In this document: positions 49,272-57,937 of the stretch, one piece after another | Position numbering within the stretch: the first letter of the stretch is position 1 | Layout: each line of letters begins with the position of its first letter | Assembly: GCF_000241525.1 (NCBI RefSeq) | Contig: NZ_AHIL01000032.1 | Span: forward strand, 186,001-250,000 | Source of the DNA: Comamonas testosteroni ATCC 11996 | Lineage (GTDB): Bacteria; Pseudomonadota; Gammaproteobacteria; Burkholderiales; Burkholderiaceae_C | Length of the DNA: 64,000 bases | Direction of reading: 5' to 3' | The notes under the pieces: model-generated | Told to the model about the DNA's origin: nothing | What the model saw: the letters and a program-made list of their open reading frames with translations, nothing else | Database searches by the model: none | Position numbers and translations under genes: made by a program

Positions 49272-49987
49272 TGACTCGTGTAGCCATTAGGAACCCCAAT
49301 AGGACTGTGTTGATTGATGACTCTTATGAGAACCTGACGCTACACGCGAAAGGCAGTCAATTCATCAAGACTCCGGCGTTGGGCGAGACCTACGTACCTT
49401 ATTTCACTTTCTCGGTGCCGATGATTGGCGGCGTGCCTCCTGCTATCGCGATACGGTGCGAATCCCGCGATATGGGCATGCATATCGTGCACAGCGTGAT
49501 CAGCGGGAATAACTTCGTTGTGACGGTGCTGTGGCAGCCAAAGATTCCGAATGGCGACGATGGAATCCTGTACTGGTATGCCTTCTACCCGACCAGCAAG
49601 ACATCGCGCGGCACGGGTGTTGTGGTGCTGCGCAATAGGCATACAAACATCGTCACTTTTGATAGCGATCTGAAGTATCTGCGGGTCGTTGATGTGATCT
49701 CTGGCTCGTCCGAGACCACTGCCAACTATCCCGCAGGCAGAACTTATGCATCCATGGCGATGCGAATCCAGTACCGGGTGCAGACGGACAACGTGTACCT
49801 AGAGCACGTGGATGCGTGGCGTTGGTCTGCCGACTGGGACATTCTTTCTGCCCGCTGGACGGGGAGCACGCTCAACATTCGGAACGTGTCAATGCGCCAG
49901 GCCGACCAGGGGATACCCAACGAAGTGGGTGGAGTCTGGCAGCAAGTCGGATTCAGTTTTTTGGTTGTGGATGTGACGGGCTATTGA
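49271..49987 (+). CDS. Tail-associated protein
   Basis: 238 aa, beta-rich, unknown. Begins MTRVAIRNPNRTVLIDDSYE; includes VPYFTFSVPMIGGVPPAIAI. Similar proteins lie after J in many lambdoid phages of Pseudomonas and Burkholderiales. Likely a baseplate or fibre-base component. Confidence 0.65.
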   Translation: MTRVAIRNPNRTVLIDDSYENLTLHAKGSQFIKTPALGETYVPYFTFSVPMIGGVPPAIAIRCESRDMGMHIVHSVISGNNFVVTVLWQPKIPNGDDGILYWYAFYPTSKTSRGTGVVVLRNRHTNIVTFDSDLKYLRVVDVISGSSETTANYPAGRTYASMAMRIQYRVQTDNVYLEHVDAWRWSADWDILSARWTGSTLNIRNVSMRQADQGIPNEVGGVWQQVGFSFLVVDVTGY

Positions 49988-50002
49988 ATATTGGAAGTGA
50001 AT

Positions 50003-51322
50003 ATGACACTGCAAGCTATCAAATACGGCGCTGCAGCCAATGACGGCACGGGCGACAGCCTGCGTGAGGCCATGCGCAAGACGCAGCAGAATTTTGAATA
50101 CCTGGATCAGGGGAAGGTGGACAAGGTCGCGGGCATGGGCCTGTCGTCCAACAACTTCACGAACGACGAGCGCGTCAAGCTGGCGAACATCCAGGCGGCA
50201 GCTACGAAGAACCTTGCTGATGCTGTGCTGTTGGAGCGCTCCAACCATACAGGAGGTTTCAACGGGTTTGGCACTGCGTACTTGATGCGGAACCATGACG
50301 CGCTGCCTCTGACCGCACCCCCTAGCGCCTACTTCGGTAAAGGCAGCTTCGTAGGTTTTGCCATGGGGGTTGAGGTGGGTATCCCTGACCTGAGCTACGG
50401 CATCGGGCGAGTAGACGCCCACTGGGCAGACGCCTCAGGTGGCTATGGTGTGATGCGCAGCTTTGAGGGGTGGGGAAGTCGACGGTTCTCCAGCTACGCG
50501 CTAGACGCCAACACATGGTCGCCTTGGCTTGAAATTACTAATCGGGCCAATCTGACTGGTACTCAGACTCTGTCTACGATTAGCGACGCAGGTAACGCCG
50601 CCGCTCGTACGGTAATGACTTCACAGCTCGACGTTACAGACAGCCGTCTTATGGCGGTGGGGGCGTTCGGCCTGGGTAAGTTGAGCGGCGTATCCGGGGT
50701 CAACCTCGATAACTACAGCTATTTTCCGACTGGCACTTCGTTCCAATATCACAACGGGGCGAGCAATGGCCCTTACCCAGACTTCTACGGTTATGTGACT
50801 GTGGAGAAGGTCGACAACCTTTACCTGATCCAGACCGCTAAGGCTACTACTACCGGAGTGGCCTACCGGAGGGTCGTGGTAAACGGCGTTAAAGGCGCAT
50901 GGATGCTCGTCATCGATACGCAATCCGCAGTCGGCACGATATCCACGGGTTCGATCCTTGAGACAGGCACCAACGCTAACGGTACGTACACAAAGTTCGC
51001 AGACGGCACTCTAATCTGCACCTATCGGAGGGCGTGGGACGAAAACGTGCCTGCTGGGTACGCTACAGGCCCCTCTTACAACTTCGCCGCTACCTTCGTA
51101 GGCAACCCGACCATCTCGATAAATGCCGGGTTCTACTCAGAAATCGGGGCCACAGGCGATCAGATTTACGCAGCTCTCTACGGGTACGGAGCAGGCAACC
51201 TTGCGTACAGCATCCTGAACACAGGCCAGAAACCTAGTCTGACCTACCCAACGGAGTCTATCGGCACCTTTGCCGCAAAGAGCTACCGTGTTGAAGCAAC
51301 TGCAATAGGACGTTGGAAATGA
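50003..51322 (+). CDS. Side tail fibre protein
   Basis: 439 aa. The N-terminus AIKYGAAANDGTGDSLREAM is a common fibre attachment motif. The middle has pyocin-knob-like repeats (PSAYFGKGSFVGFAMGVEVG, NLYLIQTAKATTTGVAYRRV) and a C-terminal receptor domain (TYTKFADGTLICTYRRAW). GGAAGTG precedes ATG 50003. Probably recently exchanged, judging by lower GC. Confidence 0.85.
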   Translation: MTLQAIKYGAAANDGTGDSLREAMRKTQQNFEYLDQGKVDKVAGMGLSSNNFTNDERVKLANIQAAATKNLADAVLLERSNHTGGFNGFGTAYLMRNHDALPLTAPPSAYFGKGSFVGFAMGVEVGIPDLSYGIGRVDAHWADASGGYGVMRSFEGWGSRRFSSYALDANTWSPWLEITNRANLTGTQTLSTISDAGNAAARTVMTSQLDVTDSRLMAVGAFGLGKLSGVSGVNLDNYSYFPTGTSFQYHNGASNGPYPDFYGYVTVEKVDNLYLIQTAKATTTGVAYRRVVVNGVKGAWMLVIDTQSAVGTISTGSILETGTNANGTYTKFADGTLICTYRRAWDENVPAGYATGPSYNFAATFVGNPTISINAGFYSEIGATGDQIYAALYGYGAGNLAYSILNTGQKPSLTYPTESIGTFAAKSYRVEATAIGRWK

Positions 51323-51693
51323 TTATTAACTTGAGTCCTGTGCGCAGCGATTCGCGTATTTCCGTTTCAGTGAATGGGAATGCTATTTCCATCAATGAAG
51401 AGGTATTTGATTTTTCGCCTCTGCAGGACGGTGACACGCTGCCGCGTCAGGCCATTAATTCACCTTGGTTTGCCGATGATGTGAAGCGCATAGATGGCGT
51501 CTTGCAAGTGGAGCTCGTATTTCCTCATGGCGCATATGCCGACGAGGCCGCGCGCTTCCCCGTGCCGATCACAGTCATTCAGGATGGCCCGGTTCAGCTA
51601 CCGGACGGAGGGCATGACGCGCCGCTGCCTGAATTTTCCGGGCCGGTAATAGAGACGGAGCCTGTAGAGGAGGAATCTCATGAGCACGATTGA
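51319..51693 (+). CDS. Hypothetical fibre-linked protein
   Basis: 124 aa. Begins MIINLSPVRSDSRISVSVNG; acidic Pro-rich C-terminus ending ESHEHD. Overlaps both neighbours by 4 and 14 bp. Position suggests a fibre assembly or cap protein. Confidence 0.65.
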   Translation: MIINLSPVRSDSRISVSVNGNAISINEEVFDFSPLQDGDTLPRQAINSPWFADDVKRIDGVLQVELVFPHGAYADEAARFPVPITVIQDGPVQLPDGGHDAPLPEFSGPVIETEPVEEESHEHD

Positions 51694-52096
51694 CTGGACG
51701 CAACGCAAGGCCGCGCCCACGGCCTCAGAGCGGCTGCAGGTGGAAAGAGACCGCCTGCACAGGCTCGTCAATGAGCAATATGCCAAGCGCATGAGCGCGG
51801 TAGCGCTGCCCTATCCGCAATACGAGCGAGAGTCCTGGCCGATACAGCTGCAGGAGGCTCAGGCCCTGGCGGCAGATCCTGAGGCCGCAACGCCCTGGAT
51901 TGATGCCTGTGCTACCCAGCGCGGCCTGGAGTGCAGCGAGCTGGCCCAGCGCATCCTGACCAAGGACTCCGCTTACCGCTTTATTTCCGGGCAGCTCACG
52001 GGAGCGCGCCAGGCGCATGAGGACGCAATCGAGGCGCTGCAGGATCTCGAAGCCTTGCGCAGCTATGACGAGACTCAGGGTTGGCCGCAAGCCTGA
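51680..52096 (+). CDS. Probable tail fibre assembly protein (DUF4376-like)
   Basis: 138 aa, helical: RLQVERDRLHRLVNEQYAKR, LPYPQYERESWPIQLQEAQA, and TPWIDACATQRGL. The ESWPIQ-EA pattern is that of DUF4376-type chaperones found after tail fibres. Confidence 0.7.
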   Translation: MSTIDWTQRKAAPTASERLQVERDRLHRLVNEQYAKRMSAVALPYPQYERESWPIQLQEAQALAADPEAATPWIDACATQRGLECSELAQRILTKDSAYRFISGQLTGARQAHEDAIEALQDLEALRSYDETQGWPQA

Positions 52097-52114
52097 GCCA
52101 ATCAAAAAACAGAT

Positions 52115-52137
52115 CACCCGCTTCGGCGGGTTTTTTA
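52115..52137 (+). terminator. Terminator before lysis genes
   Basis: CCCGC-TTCG-GCGGG hairpin then T6, between fibre and holin genes. Confidence 0.75.
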
Positions 52138-52151
52138 TGCCTGGGAGGGCT

Positions 52152-52406
52152 ATGAGCAATGAAACAACAGCAGCAGCCGCAGAAGTCATTGGGGCAGCTG
52201 TTGGTAGCAAAGCTACCTATGCCGGCGCCGGCGTCAGCGCAGCCAGTTGGTGGCTGTCCAGCGAGGCGGGGGTGTTCTTTGGTATCGCCTTGGGCCTGAT
52301 CGGGTTGATCGTCAATGTGTTTTTCAAGTTGCGCCGAGACCGTCGCGAGCGCACGGAGCATGAGGCCCGTATGGCCGCAATCAAAGGGGCTTGCAATGTC
52401 GAATAG
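52152..52406 (+). CDS. Holin
   Basis: 84 aa. Two hydrophobic segments (about 10-32 and 40-61: GVFFGIALGLIGLIVNVFF) followed by a basic tail (KLRRDRRERTEHEARM). Fits a class II holin that lets the membrane depolarise and activates the SAR endolysin. GGAGGG precedes ATG 52152. Confidence 0.8.
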   Translation: MSNETTAAAAEVIGAAVGSKATYAGAGVSAASWWLSSEAGVFFGIALGLIGLIVNVFFKLRRDRRERTEHEARMAAIKGACNVE

Positions 52407-52863
52407 GACACTCATTTCCATGATCGGGGCTGCTGCGGCAGCCCTTGCTGTTTCTACAGTGGCCATTTACGAGGGCAAGGTGAACCGCACCTATGTTGAT
52501 CCTGTGGGCGTGCTAACCAGTTGCTACGGGCACACGGGTCCAGAGTTGCGGAAAGGTCAGGCATTCACCGATGAACAGTGCCTTGCCCAGCTGCAGGCCG
52601 ATTTGGTAAAGCATGCGGCAGCCCTGGACTGCATCAAGCAACCGCTGAGTGATGGTCAGAAGGCTGCATTTCTGAGCTTTGCGTTCAATGTCGGCAATGG
52701 CGCGTTCTGCGGCAGCACGTTGGTGCGTAAAGCCAATGCTGGCGACATCGATGGCGCCTGCGCTGAGCTCAGCCGCTGGACCTACGCTGGCGGCAAGCAG
52801 TTGCCCGGACTGGTCAAGCGCCGCGCGGCAGAGCGTCAGCTGTGCGAGGCAGGGCCGACATGA
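52396..52863 (+). CDS. SAR endolysin, R21-like lysozyme
   Basis: 155 aa glycoside hydrolase. The N-terminal signal-anchor (LISMIGAAAAALAVSTVAIY) is rich in Ala/Gly, as in release-competent SAR domains. The catalytic triad is visible as Glu in YEGK, Asp in YVDPVG and Thr in CYGHT. Several Cys may control activity by disulphide exchange. Overlaps holin and Rz. Confidence 0.92.
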   Translation: MSNRTLISMIGAAAAALAVSTVAIYEGKVNRTYVDPVGVLTSCYGHTGPELRKGQAFTDEQCLAQLQADLVKHAAALDCIKQPLSDGQKAAFLSFAFNVGNGAFCGSTLVRKANAGDIDGACAELSRWTYAGGKQLPGLVKRRAAERQLCEAGPT

Positions 52864-53360
52864 CCGGCGCGTCCCGCATCTGGCCTTGGCTGGCCTTGGC
52901 CCTTGCTCTGCTGCTGGCTGTGCAGACCCAGCGGCTGGGCAAGGTTGAGGTTGCCCAGTCAAAACAAGCTGCAGCAAATGCCCAGCAAGCGCAAGCAGAA
53001 ACAGAAAAGAAAGCAGAGGCCGTGGTTGAGCACGGCTCTGCCCAACAGGAAAACACCCATGACTACACGCAAGAAATGGCCCGCCTGGAGGCTGGGCGCG
53101 CTGCTGATGCTGCCCGTATTGCAGGCCTGCAGCGCGACATCCGCGGCGCGGCCACCCGTAACGCCCAGCTTGCCGGTGACGCCGCTGCCTGCCGAGATCT
53201 CGCAGATCAACACCAGCGACTCGCCGCCCTTGCTGCAGAGGGCGCAGGCGTGGTTGGCCAGCTTGGAGGCTTGGTCAAAAAACGAGACGCTCAGGTGAGC
53301 CTGTTGCGCGGCCAGATTGCGGCAGATCGCAATCTGTTTGAACAGCTGAGGCGCGATTGA
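52860..53360 (+). CDS. Rz: Inner-membrane spanin Rz
   Basis: 166 aa. N-terminal membrane anchor (WPWLALALALLLAVQT) and a long periplasmic coiled coil (about 25-110) with DUF2514-like features. Works with Rz1 to fuse membranes at the last step of lysis. Confidence 0.85.
   Translation: MTGASRIWPWLALALALLLAVQTQRLGKVEVAQSKQAAANAQQAQAETEKKAEAVVEHGSAQQENTHDYTQEMARLEAGRAADAARIAGLQRDIRGAATRNAQLAGDAAACRDLADQHQRLAALAAEGAGVVGQLGGLVKKRDAQVSLLRGQIAADRNLFEQLRRD
53059..53298 (+). CDS. Rz1: Outer-membrane spanin Rz1, nested in Rz
   Basis: 79 aa lipoprotein in the +1 frame entirely inside Rz. Starts MTTRKKWPAWRLGALLMLPV, lipobox VLQAC, Pro-rich mature part (ARPPVTPSLPVTPLPAE). Nested lipoprotein with Pro-rich tail is the hallmark of Rz1. 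Confidence 0.85.
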   Translation: MTTRKKWPAWRLGALLMLPVLQACSATSAARPPVTPSLPVTPLPAEISQINTSDSPPLLQRAQAWLASLEAWSKNETLR

Positions 53361-53433
53361 TCAAATTGGCTTCGTAGAAGTGACTGCTGACATGGGTTTT
53401 GATACATTTCCTCTGATTTTATAAAGGAGGGAT

Positions 53434-53997
53434 ATGAAAATGATTAAAATATCAGCGTATTTATTCGCTGCACTGTCAATTTCTACATCAGCAGCAGGTG
53501 TATATGCACAGGATATGGCTGCGCCACCAGTTAAGGCGCAAACAAAAGCTATATTGGCGGTAGTCAAGCATTACAGTGCAGCAATTGCCTGTTCAGATGT
53601 AGCGCCGGATGCTAATAGCATTGCAGCGATGGTCCCCTATAAGTCATTCGACAATAGAGAGGATGCAAAATTTGCCGTTATTTGGCATGGAGATATCGGT
53701 TGCCTTGGTGGCTCCGGCACTAGTTCAGCAAGAATTGCTGTTGTGAAGGTGGGTGCGGGAGACAGTTTTTATGTCAGTCCTTCAGAATCTTCGCCACAAG
53801 TTGACGAGGGACTCCCTCGCTACGTTGAGAAAGTTGTAGGGGCTACTGCAGATTCCATTACCGTTGACGTGCGCGATTATGGAGACAAGGACGCAAACTG
53901 CTGCCCAAGCCTTCGAAAGCGATTAACTCTTAGACAATCATCTAAGGGGAACTGGGCTGTAGTTAGCACAAAACAACTGCCGCCAGCCCAATATTAA
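53434..53997 (+). CDS. Secreted protein downstream of lysis genes
   Basis: 187 aa with a signal peptide (FAALSISTSAAGVYA, cleavage before QDMAAP). Four or more Cys, including CC in DANCCPSL. No family recognised. AAAGGAGGG precedes ATG 53434. AT-rich and followed by its own terminator, so it is a moron probably expressed in the lysogen. Confidence 0.7.
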   Translation: MKMIKISAYLFAALSISTSAAGVYAQDMAAPPVKAQTKAILAVVKHYSAAIACSDVAPDANSIAAMVPYKSFDNREDAKFAVIWHGDIGCLGGSGTSSARIAVVKVGAGDSFYVSPSESSPQVDEGLPRYVEKVVGATADSITVDVRDYGDKDANCCPSLRKRLTLRQSSKGNWAVVSTKQLPPAQY

Positions 53998-54004
53998 TTA
54001 GACA

Positions 54005-54038
54005 CCCCGATACATTGATTTGTATCGGGTTTTTTTTG
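54005..54038 (+). terminator. Terminator of secreted-protein gene
   Basis: CCCGATACA / TGTATCGGG 9-bp stem and T8. Confidence 0.88.
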
Positions 54039-54047
54039 TTTATGGAG

Positions 54048-54476
54048 CTACTTCACACGACGCACGCTGAGTTCCAGCTCATACCCCATGGCGGCAAGTG
54101 CGGCGGCCACGGTATCGATCTTGGTGGCGTGGCTCAGGTCAAAAACACGGGTCATTTCTTGGGGCTTCACGCCCATGGCGCGGGCTACGTCTGCAGGGCG
54201 GGCTCCTGTGGCAAGCCGGGCATTCAACAGCGCCACCTTGACGGCGACACTGGCGGGCAGCTCCACCAAGCGCTCGCCCTTTTCTGCCTTACTGGGGGCG
54301 GGCACGGCGCGGCCTTCCTCGAAATAGAACTCCATGGCCGACACCAGTGCGTCGCGCGCCATGGCTTCTGCCTCGGCCAGGTCATCGCCCTGGGTGATCG
54401 CTTCGGGGATGTCCCGAAACGTGACGGTGTAGCCCCCTTCGTCGGCGGGATCGAAGCGGGCAGGGTACTTTTGCAT
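54048..54476 (-). CDS. hicB: Antitoxin HicB
   Basis: 142 aa. N-terminal HicB domain (YPARFDPADEGGYTVTFRDI, EAITQGDDLAEAEAMARDAL) that blocks HicA, and a C-terminal helix-turn-helix (LATGARPADVARAMGVKPQE) for autoregulation. ATG 54476 gives the canonical start; 54488 is possible. Located downstream of hicA on the same strand. Confidence 0.92.
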   Translation of the reverse strand: MQKYPARFDPADEGGYTVTFRDIPEAITQGDDLAEAEAMARDALVSAMEFYFEEGRAVPAPSKAEKGERLVELPASVAVKVALLNARLATGARPADVARAMGVKPQEMTRVFDLSHATKIDTVAAALAAMGYELELSVRRVK

Positions 54477-54541
54477 GTTGATTCCCATCTAGTGGTCGTG
54501 AAGCTCAGGAATTCAGGCTAGGCCCCTTCGGGCCTGCCTCC

Positions 54542-54718
54542 TTAGTTGATTCCTAGTTGCTTCAGGATTGCGCGTCTTGTGCCTTCCTTCAGCTCTTTAC
54601 TTGGGTGCCTTGGCAGGGTGCTTGTCTTGCCGTTGTGGTACAGCCTCCAGTGGTTTGTACCGTTCTCGACTCTGACTCCCTGCGCCTCAAGCCACCGCTT
54701 GAACTCGCTGATTTTCAC
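54542..54718 (-). CDS. hicA: mRNA-interferase toxin HicA
   Basis: 58 aa double-stranded-RNA-binding-fold toxin that cleaves mRNA. It has EFKRWLEAQGVRVENGTNHW, RLYHNGKTSTLPRHPSKEL and GTRRAILKQLGI, with the catalytic His in PRHPSKE. The start is a GTG (54718, or 54724 upstream), preceded by AAGG. Confidence 0.9.
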   Translation of the reverse strand: MKISEFKRWLEAQGVRVENGTNHWRLYHNGKTSTLPRHPSKELKEGTRRAILKQLGIN

Positions 54719-54750
54719 GACCACCTTTCTTTTGTTGCGATGGTGTGAGT

Positions 54751-54791
54751 ATAAACAAAAATGCTTAGTCAATGCAAGCATTTTTGTTTAT
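54751..54791 (-). promoter_or_regulatory. hicAB promoter/operator
   Basis: A perfect 16-bp inverted repeat (ATAAACAAAAATGCTT and its complement) with a 9-base spacer lies over the promoter (TTGCAT, 18 bases, TATACT on the minus strand). Likely HicB operator. Confidence 0.65.
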
Positions 54792-54825
54792 TTGTTTTGG
54801 CTTTCGCGCGCCACGTTCAGATGGG

Positions 54826-55080
54826 CTAGTACCCTTCGACCAAAGGCATTTCCGTCCCATCGATTGCAATCATCACGCCCGTGGTGTTGGGGTCGATTTC
54901 AATTGGGACGCCCCACAGCTCATTGGGCTTGGCGAAGGAGTTGACGATGTTGAACTGCCGCAACTCTTCCGGCGTCATCTTGATCAGCTTGGGATAGGCG
55001 TTGTTGTGAGCCCTCCAGTGCCGCAGGAACCTGTGGCAAACGCGCTTGTGGACTGTGTGGATCGGGGATTCGCCGGTCAT
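54826..55080 (-). CDS. Hypothetical protein
   Basis: 84 aa. Starts MTGESPIHTVHKRVCHRFLR; contains YPKLIKMTPEELRQFNIVNS and a C-terminal VMIAIDGTEMPLVEGY. No family recognised. Weak ribosome site, but composition is natural. Lies between hicA and a rightward membrane protein. Confidence 0.55.
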   Translation of the reverse strand: MTGESPIHTVHKRVCHRFLRHWRAHNNAYPKLIKMTPEELRQFNIVNSFAKPNELWGVPIEIDPNTTGVMIAIDGTEMPLVEGY

Positions 55081-55310
55081 GGCGCGATTGTGTCAAAGCA
55101 GGGCGAGACACTGAGACGTACGACTGGGAACGGGCCAGAAGCAGTCTTTCGGACATTGATCTTCAGTATCCACCAAAGACTGAGATCAAAATTTTTAGGC
55201 TTTTCTAAACACAACCACAGCGAATTTGCCTGTCGGGTTGTGCACTCATACACTACTAGGCGAGTTAAACATGTACATCGCATGTCTCCTAAATCTAGTT
55301 AGGCCACTAC

Positions 55311-55652
55311 ATGAGTGCGTACTGCCCCCACTGTGAAAAGGAGATCGCCGCACAGGCGCAGGAGTGCGAGTACTGTGGCGCAAACTTTTCGAACGCCGAG
55401 GGGTGGAAGCCAACGTCTGCACCTAGTGTCTGGAAGCCCAAAATCACGGGGCCGGATGCTGTCCTTCAAGCTCTCGGGCGGCTCACCATTGGTGGCATCG
55501 GGTGGTTTGCGTTCATGCTTTTAGCCATTTTTGCCGGTTTCAGTGGAGGCTACTCAGCTGGTAGAACATGGATTGGCTTCGCCCAGCTTCTTTTAGTTGG
55601 AGTTCTGGTTTGGGTACTTCTGCCAACCGTTCGGCTGTTCTCAAGGAAGTAG
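55311..55652 (+). CDS. Zinc-ribbon membrane protein
   Basis: 113 aa. N-terminal zinc ribbon (YCPHCEKEIAAQAQECEYCG), then two membrane spans (about 58-80 and 86-106) with a Gly-rich turn. This ribbon-plus-TM layout is common among small uncharacterised bacterial proteins. Confidence 0.65.
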   Translation: MSAYCPHCEKEIAAQAQECEYCGANFSNAEGWKPTSAPSVWKPKITGPDAVLQALGRLTIGGIGWFAFMLLAIFAGFSGGYSAGRTWIGFAQLLLVGVLVWVLLPTVRLFSRK

Positions 55653-55833
55653 CGCCGTGCCTAACCCATCGTCCCAGCGGACTGCCTGCGGCGGCCGCTG
55701 AACTCATTTGTTAGTAATTTGACTGTCTGCTTTGGGTCGTGAGCAGCCCTCGGTGGCTGGCTGCTACCGGCCATTAGCGAACAGTCATATGCTACAAGAG
55801 CGTGTTGAGCTTGCGCGGCATCGAGTGATCAAT

Positions 55834-55878
55834 ACAAAAAAAGCGCACCTCCCAATCGTTGACAGGTGAGGTGCGCTT
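55834..55878 (-). terminator. Terminator of DUF3455 gene
   Basis: AAGCGCACCTC / GAGGTGCGCTT 11-bp stem with T7 on the minus strand. Confidence 0.88.
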
Positions 55879-55890
55879 CTGGTCTGCCCT

Positions 55891-56445
55891 TCAGACCGCT
55901 TTCCAAAAAATATAGTCGGCCTGATATTGCACGATCTGCTTGCTGCCCATGTTTCCGGCTCCGCAGGCCATGCTCGGCGCGACGCCCCCCTTGGTTGCCA
56001 CACGCTGGATGTAGGTCACCCCCTGCATGGCTCCCATGCCGGTGGCAGGATTTGCCTTGACCAGCTGCAGCGGGATATTGCCCGCTCCGGCAGGAGCCAC
56101 GGCAAGCTGCGTGGCAGTGACCTTGGAGCCGTCGTTATTCTCCCAAGTCGCTGGCGGCCCCCAGTATTTGCCGATAACCGCGCCGCTTCGCGTTTGCAGC
56201 TTGGCATCAGGGCCTACAAACACCCATTCGTGCTCGGCTGCCATGTCCTTCTTGGCCCGACACTCATAGGTGATCTGGCCAACACCCACGGTCTCCATGG
56301 CCACTTTGTGTCCTGCGGGCACTTGCACGGTAGCCGGAAGTTCGTCTTGTGAATACATGGAGTGAGAGCCCATGGATGAGCAAGCGCTCAGGCCAAGTGC
56401 GAATAGGCACAGAGCGGTCAGCGAAAGCGTGTGTCGATGCATCAT
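55891..56445 (-). CDS. DUF3455 lipoprotein
   Basis: 184 aa. Lipobox LGLSAC (about 21). The mature part fits DUF3455: VAMETVGVGQITYECRAKKD, EWVFVGPDAKL, GKYWGPPATWENNDGSKVTA, MQGVTYIQRVATKGG. Function unknown; in Burkholderiales these genes often sit by ECF sigma factors and ferritin-like proteins, as here. ATG 56445 has GAGGG upstream. Confidence 0.85.
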   Translation of the reverse strand: MMHRHTLSLTALCLFALGLSACSSMGSHSMYSQDELPATVQVPAGHKVAMETVGVGQITYECRAKKDMAAEHEWVFVGPDAKLQTRSGAVIGKYWGPPATWENNDGSKVTATQLAVAPAGAGNIPLQLVKANPATGMGAMQGVTYIQRVATKGGVAPSMACGAGNMGSKQIVQYQADYIFWKAV

Positions 56446-56512
56446 GAATATTCCCTCAAACAAGATGAAAAAATGCACCGGGCGAGACTGCCCGGTACTG
56501 GGCTTCGCCAGG

Positions 56513-57106
56513 TCAGCTGCCAAATGACAAGGCATTGCTTGGCAAGGGGCGGCCGAGAGCCGAGATCAGGGCCGTGTAGTGCATGGTTTCATCGGCGGCC
56601 AGGCGTCCTGCGACCTTGGCCAGGTCACGGTTTTCGAAAGCTGGAATGACGCCCAGATAGGCATTGGTCGCGCCAAGCTCCAGTCTTGCGGCCAGATTGA
56701 GCACGTCGGCCTGACTCTTGAGGGTTGCGGCCTTGAGAGAGTCGGCATAGGTCTGCATCGAGGCCTCGGCCACCGGCTTTCCGCCCATCTTCTGGATGGT
56801 GGCAATCAACGCGTCACGGTGGGCCTTGTGGTGGCTCTGGAACAACACGGCCACATCCAGAACGGGCTTTTGCAGCAGCCCGCTGCCGGCACCCAACTGG
56901 TAGGCGTTGATGGCCTCATGCTCCAGTCCCAGGGCCACATTGAGGATGGATACATCCTTGGCTGGATCGTTGCCCATGCCTTGGGCCAGGGCCTCGTTGC
57001 CTGCCAGCATGGCGACCGCCACGGCTGACAAAGTGCCGGTGGTGCCGAGAAATCCGCGACGCGAGGCCATGGGCGAGGAATGGCCTTCAAACAGATGGAT
57101 GCTCAT
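56513..57106 (-). CDS. Tat-exported ferritin-like protein
   Basis: 197 aa. Tat signal ASRRGFLGTTGTLSAVAVAM, then a ferritin-like four-helix domain with LGLEHEAINAYQLGA, LFQSHHKAHRDALIATIQKM, and RLAADETMHYTALISAL, giving Glu/His metal ligands (EHE, HHKAH, DETMH). Probably a periplasmic di-iron protein involved in oxidative stress. Adjacent and co-oriented with DUF3455; divergent from the sigma factor. Confidence 0.85.
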   Translation of the reverse strand: MSIHLFEGHSSPMASRRGFLGTTGTLSAVAVAMLAGNEALAQGMGNDPAKDVSILNVALGLEHEAINAYQLGAGSGLLQKPVLDVAVLFQSHHKAHRDALIATIQKMGGKPVAEASMQTYADSLKAATLKSQADVLNLAARLELGATNAYLGVIPAFENRDLAKVAGRLAADETMHYTALISALGRPLPSNALSFGS

Positions 57107-57343
57107 GATGACTCCTGGTTGACTGTGGGGATGTGTCTATCGGTTTTGATGTCCGACGCTTGGAATACGCAGCCTTTTGAGCGGTGGATTCAAGTTTCTG
57201 AAAATTTTTTTCAGCCATTTCGCGCGTTGTCCAAATCCAGTGGCTGGGTTGCTGCGTATAGGTGATTACCAGGAACTGCAACATGCCTTGGCAGTTATCC
57301 AACAGCAGAGCATGAAGCTGGTCTTACTGATCAAAATGGCTGC

Positions 57344-57919
57344 ATGAGCGCCAAAACACCGGACAACCAACTGATGGACTTGATCGACCGCGTAGCAACC
57401 CGGGACGAGGTTGCTCTCAAGCTGCTGTACGACCAGACCGCCTCGCGGCTGTATGGCCTGGCTTTGCGCATACTCGGAAACAAGGAGTGGGCCGAGGATG
57501 TGCTGCAGGAGAGCTTTCTGGGAATCTGGCGCAGTGCGGAGAACTACCGGGAGTCGCTCAGCCCGCCCCTGGCCTGGATGGGCATGCTGGTGCGCAGCCG
57601 GGCCCTGGACTTTTTGCGCCGGCGCAGAGCCGAACGCCTGCATCTCAATGTACCGATTGAGGACTTTGAGGAGGTGCCCCAGGACAAGGACACGCAAGGG
57701 CCAATGCAATTGGTGGAAGCCAGTGAACAAGCCATGGTCTTGCACCAGTGTCTGGAAAAGCTGGAGCAGCCACAGCGCCAGGTGGTGAGCCTGGCCTATC
57801 TGAATGATTTAAGTCATAGCGAACTGGCCAGCAGCCTGAAGCTGCCGCTGGGCACCGTCAAGACTTGGATGCGCCGAAGCTTGGAACAGTTGCGCAAATG
57901 CATGGCGCGCCACGTCTGA
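57344..57919 (+). CDS. ECF-family RNA polymerase sigma factor
   Basis: 191 aa with region 2 (LYDQTASRLYGLALRILGNKEWAEDVLQESFLGIW) and region 4 (QRQVVSLAYLNDLSHSELASSLKLPLGTVKTWMRR, given here as two parts). It resembles SigK-type ECF factors with RskA-type anti-sigma partners. An upstream GGAAC-N17-GTTA sequence (57272-57297) could be its own promoter. 18 bp before the anti-sigma gene. Confidence 0.92.
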   Translation: MSAKTPDNQLMDLIDRVATRDEVALKLLYDQTASRLYGLALRILGNKEWAEDVLQESFLGIWRSAENYRESLSPPLAWMGMLVRSRALDFLRRRRAERLHLNVPIEDFEEVPQDKDTQGPMQLVEASEQAMVLHQCLEKLEQPQRQVVSLAYLNDLSHSELASSLKLPLGTVKTWMRRSLEQLRKCMARHV

Positions 57920-57937
57920 GTGCCAGGAGTCGACATC

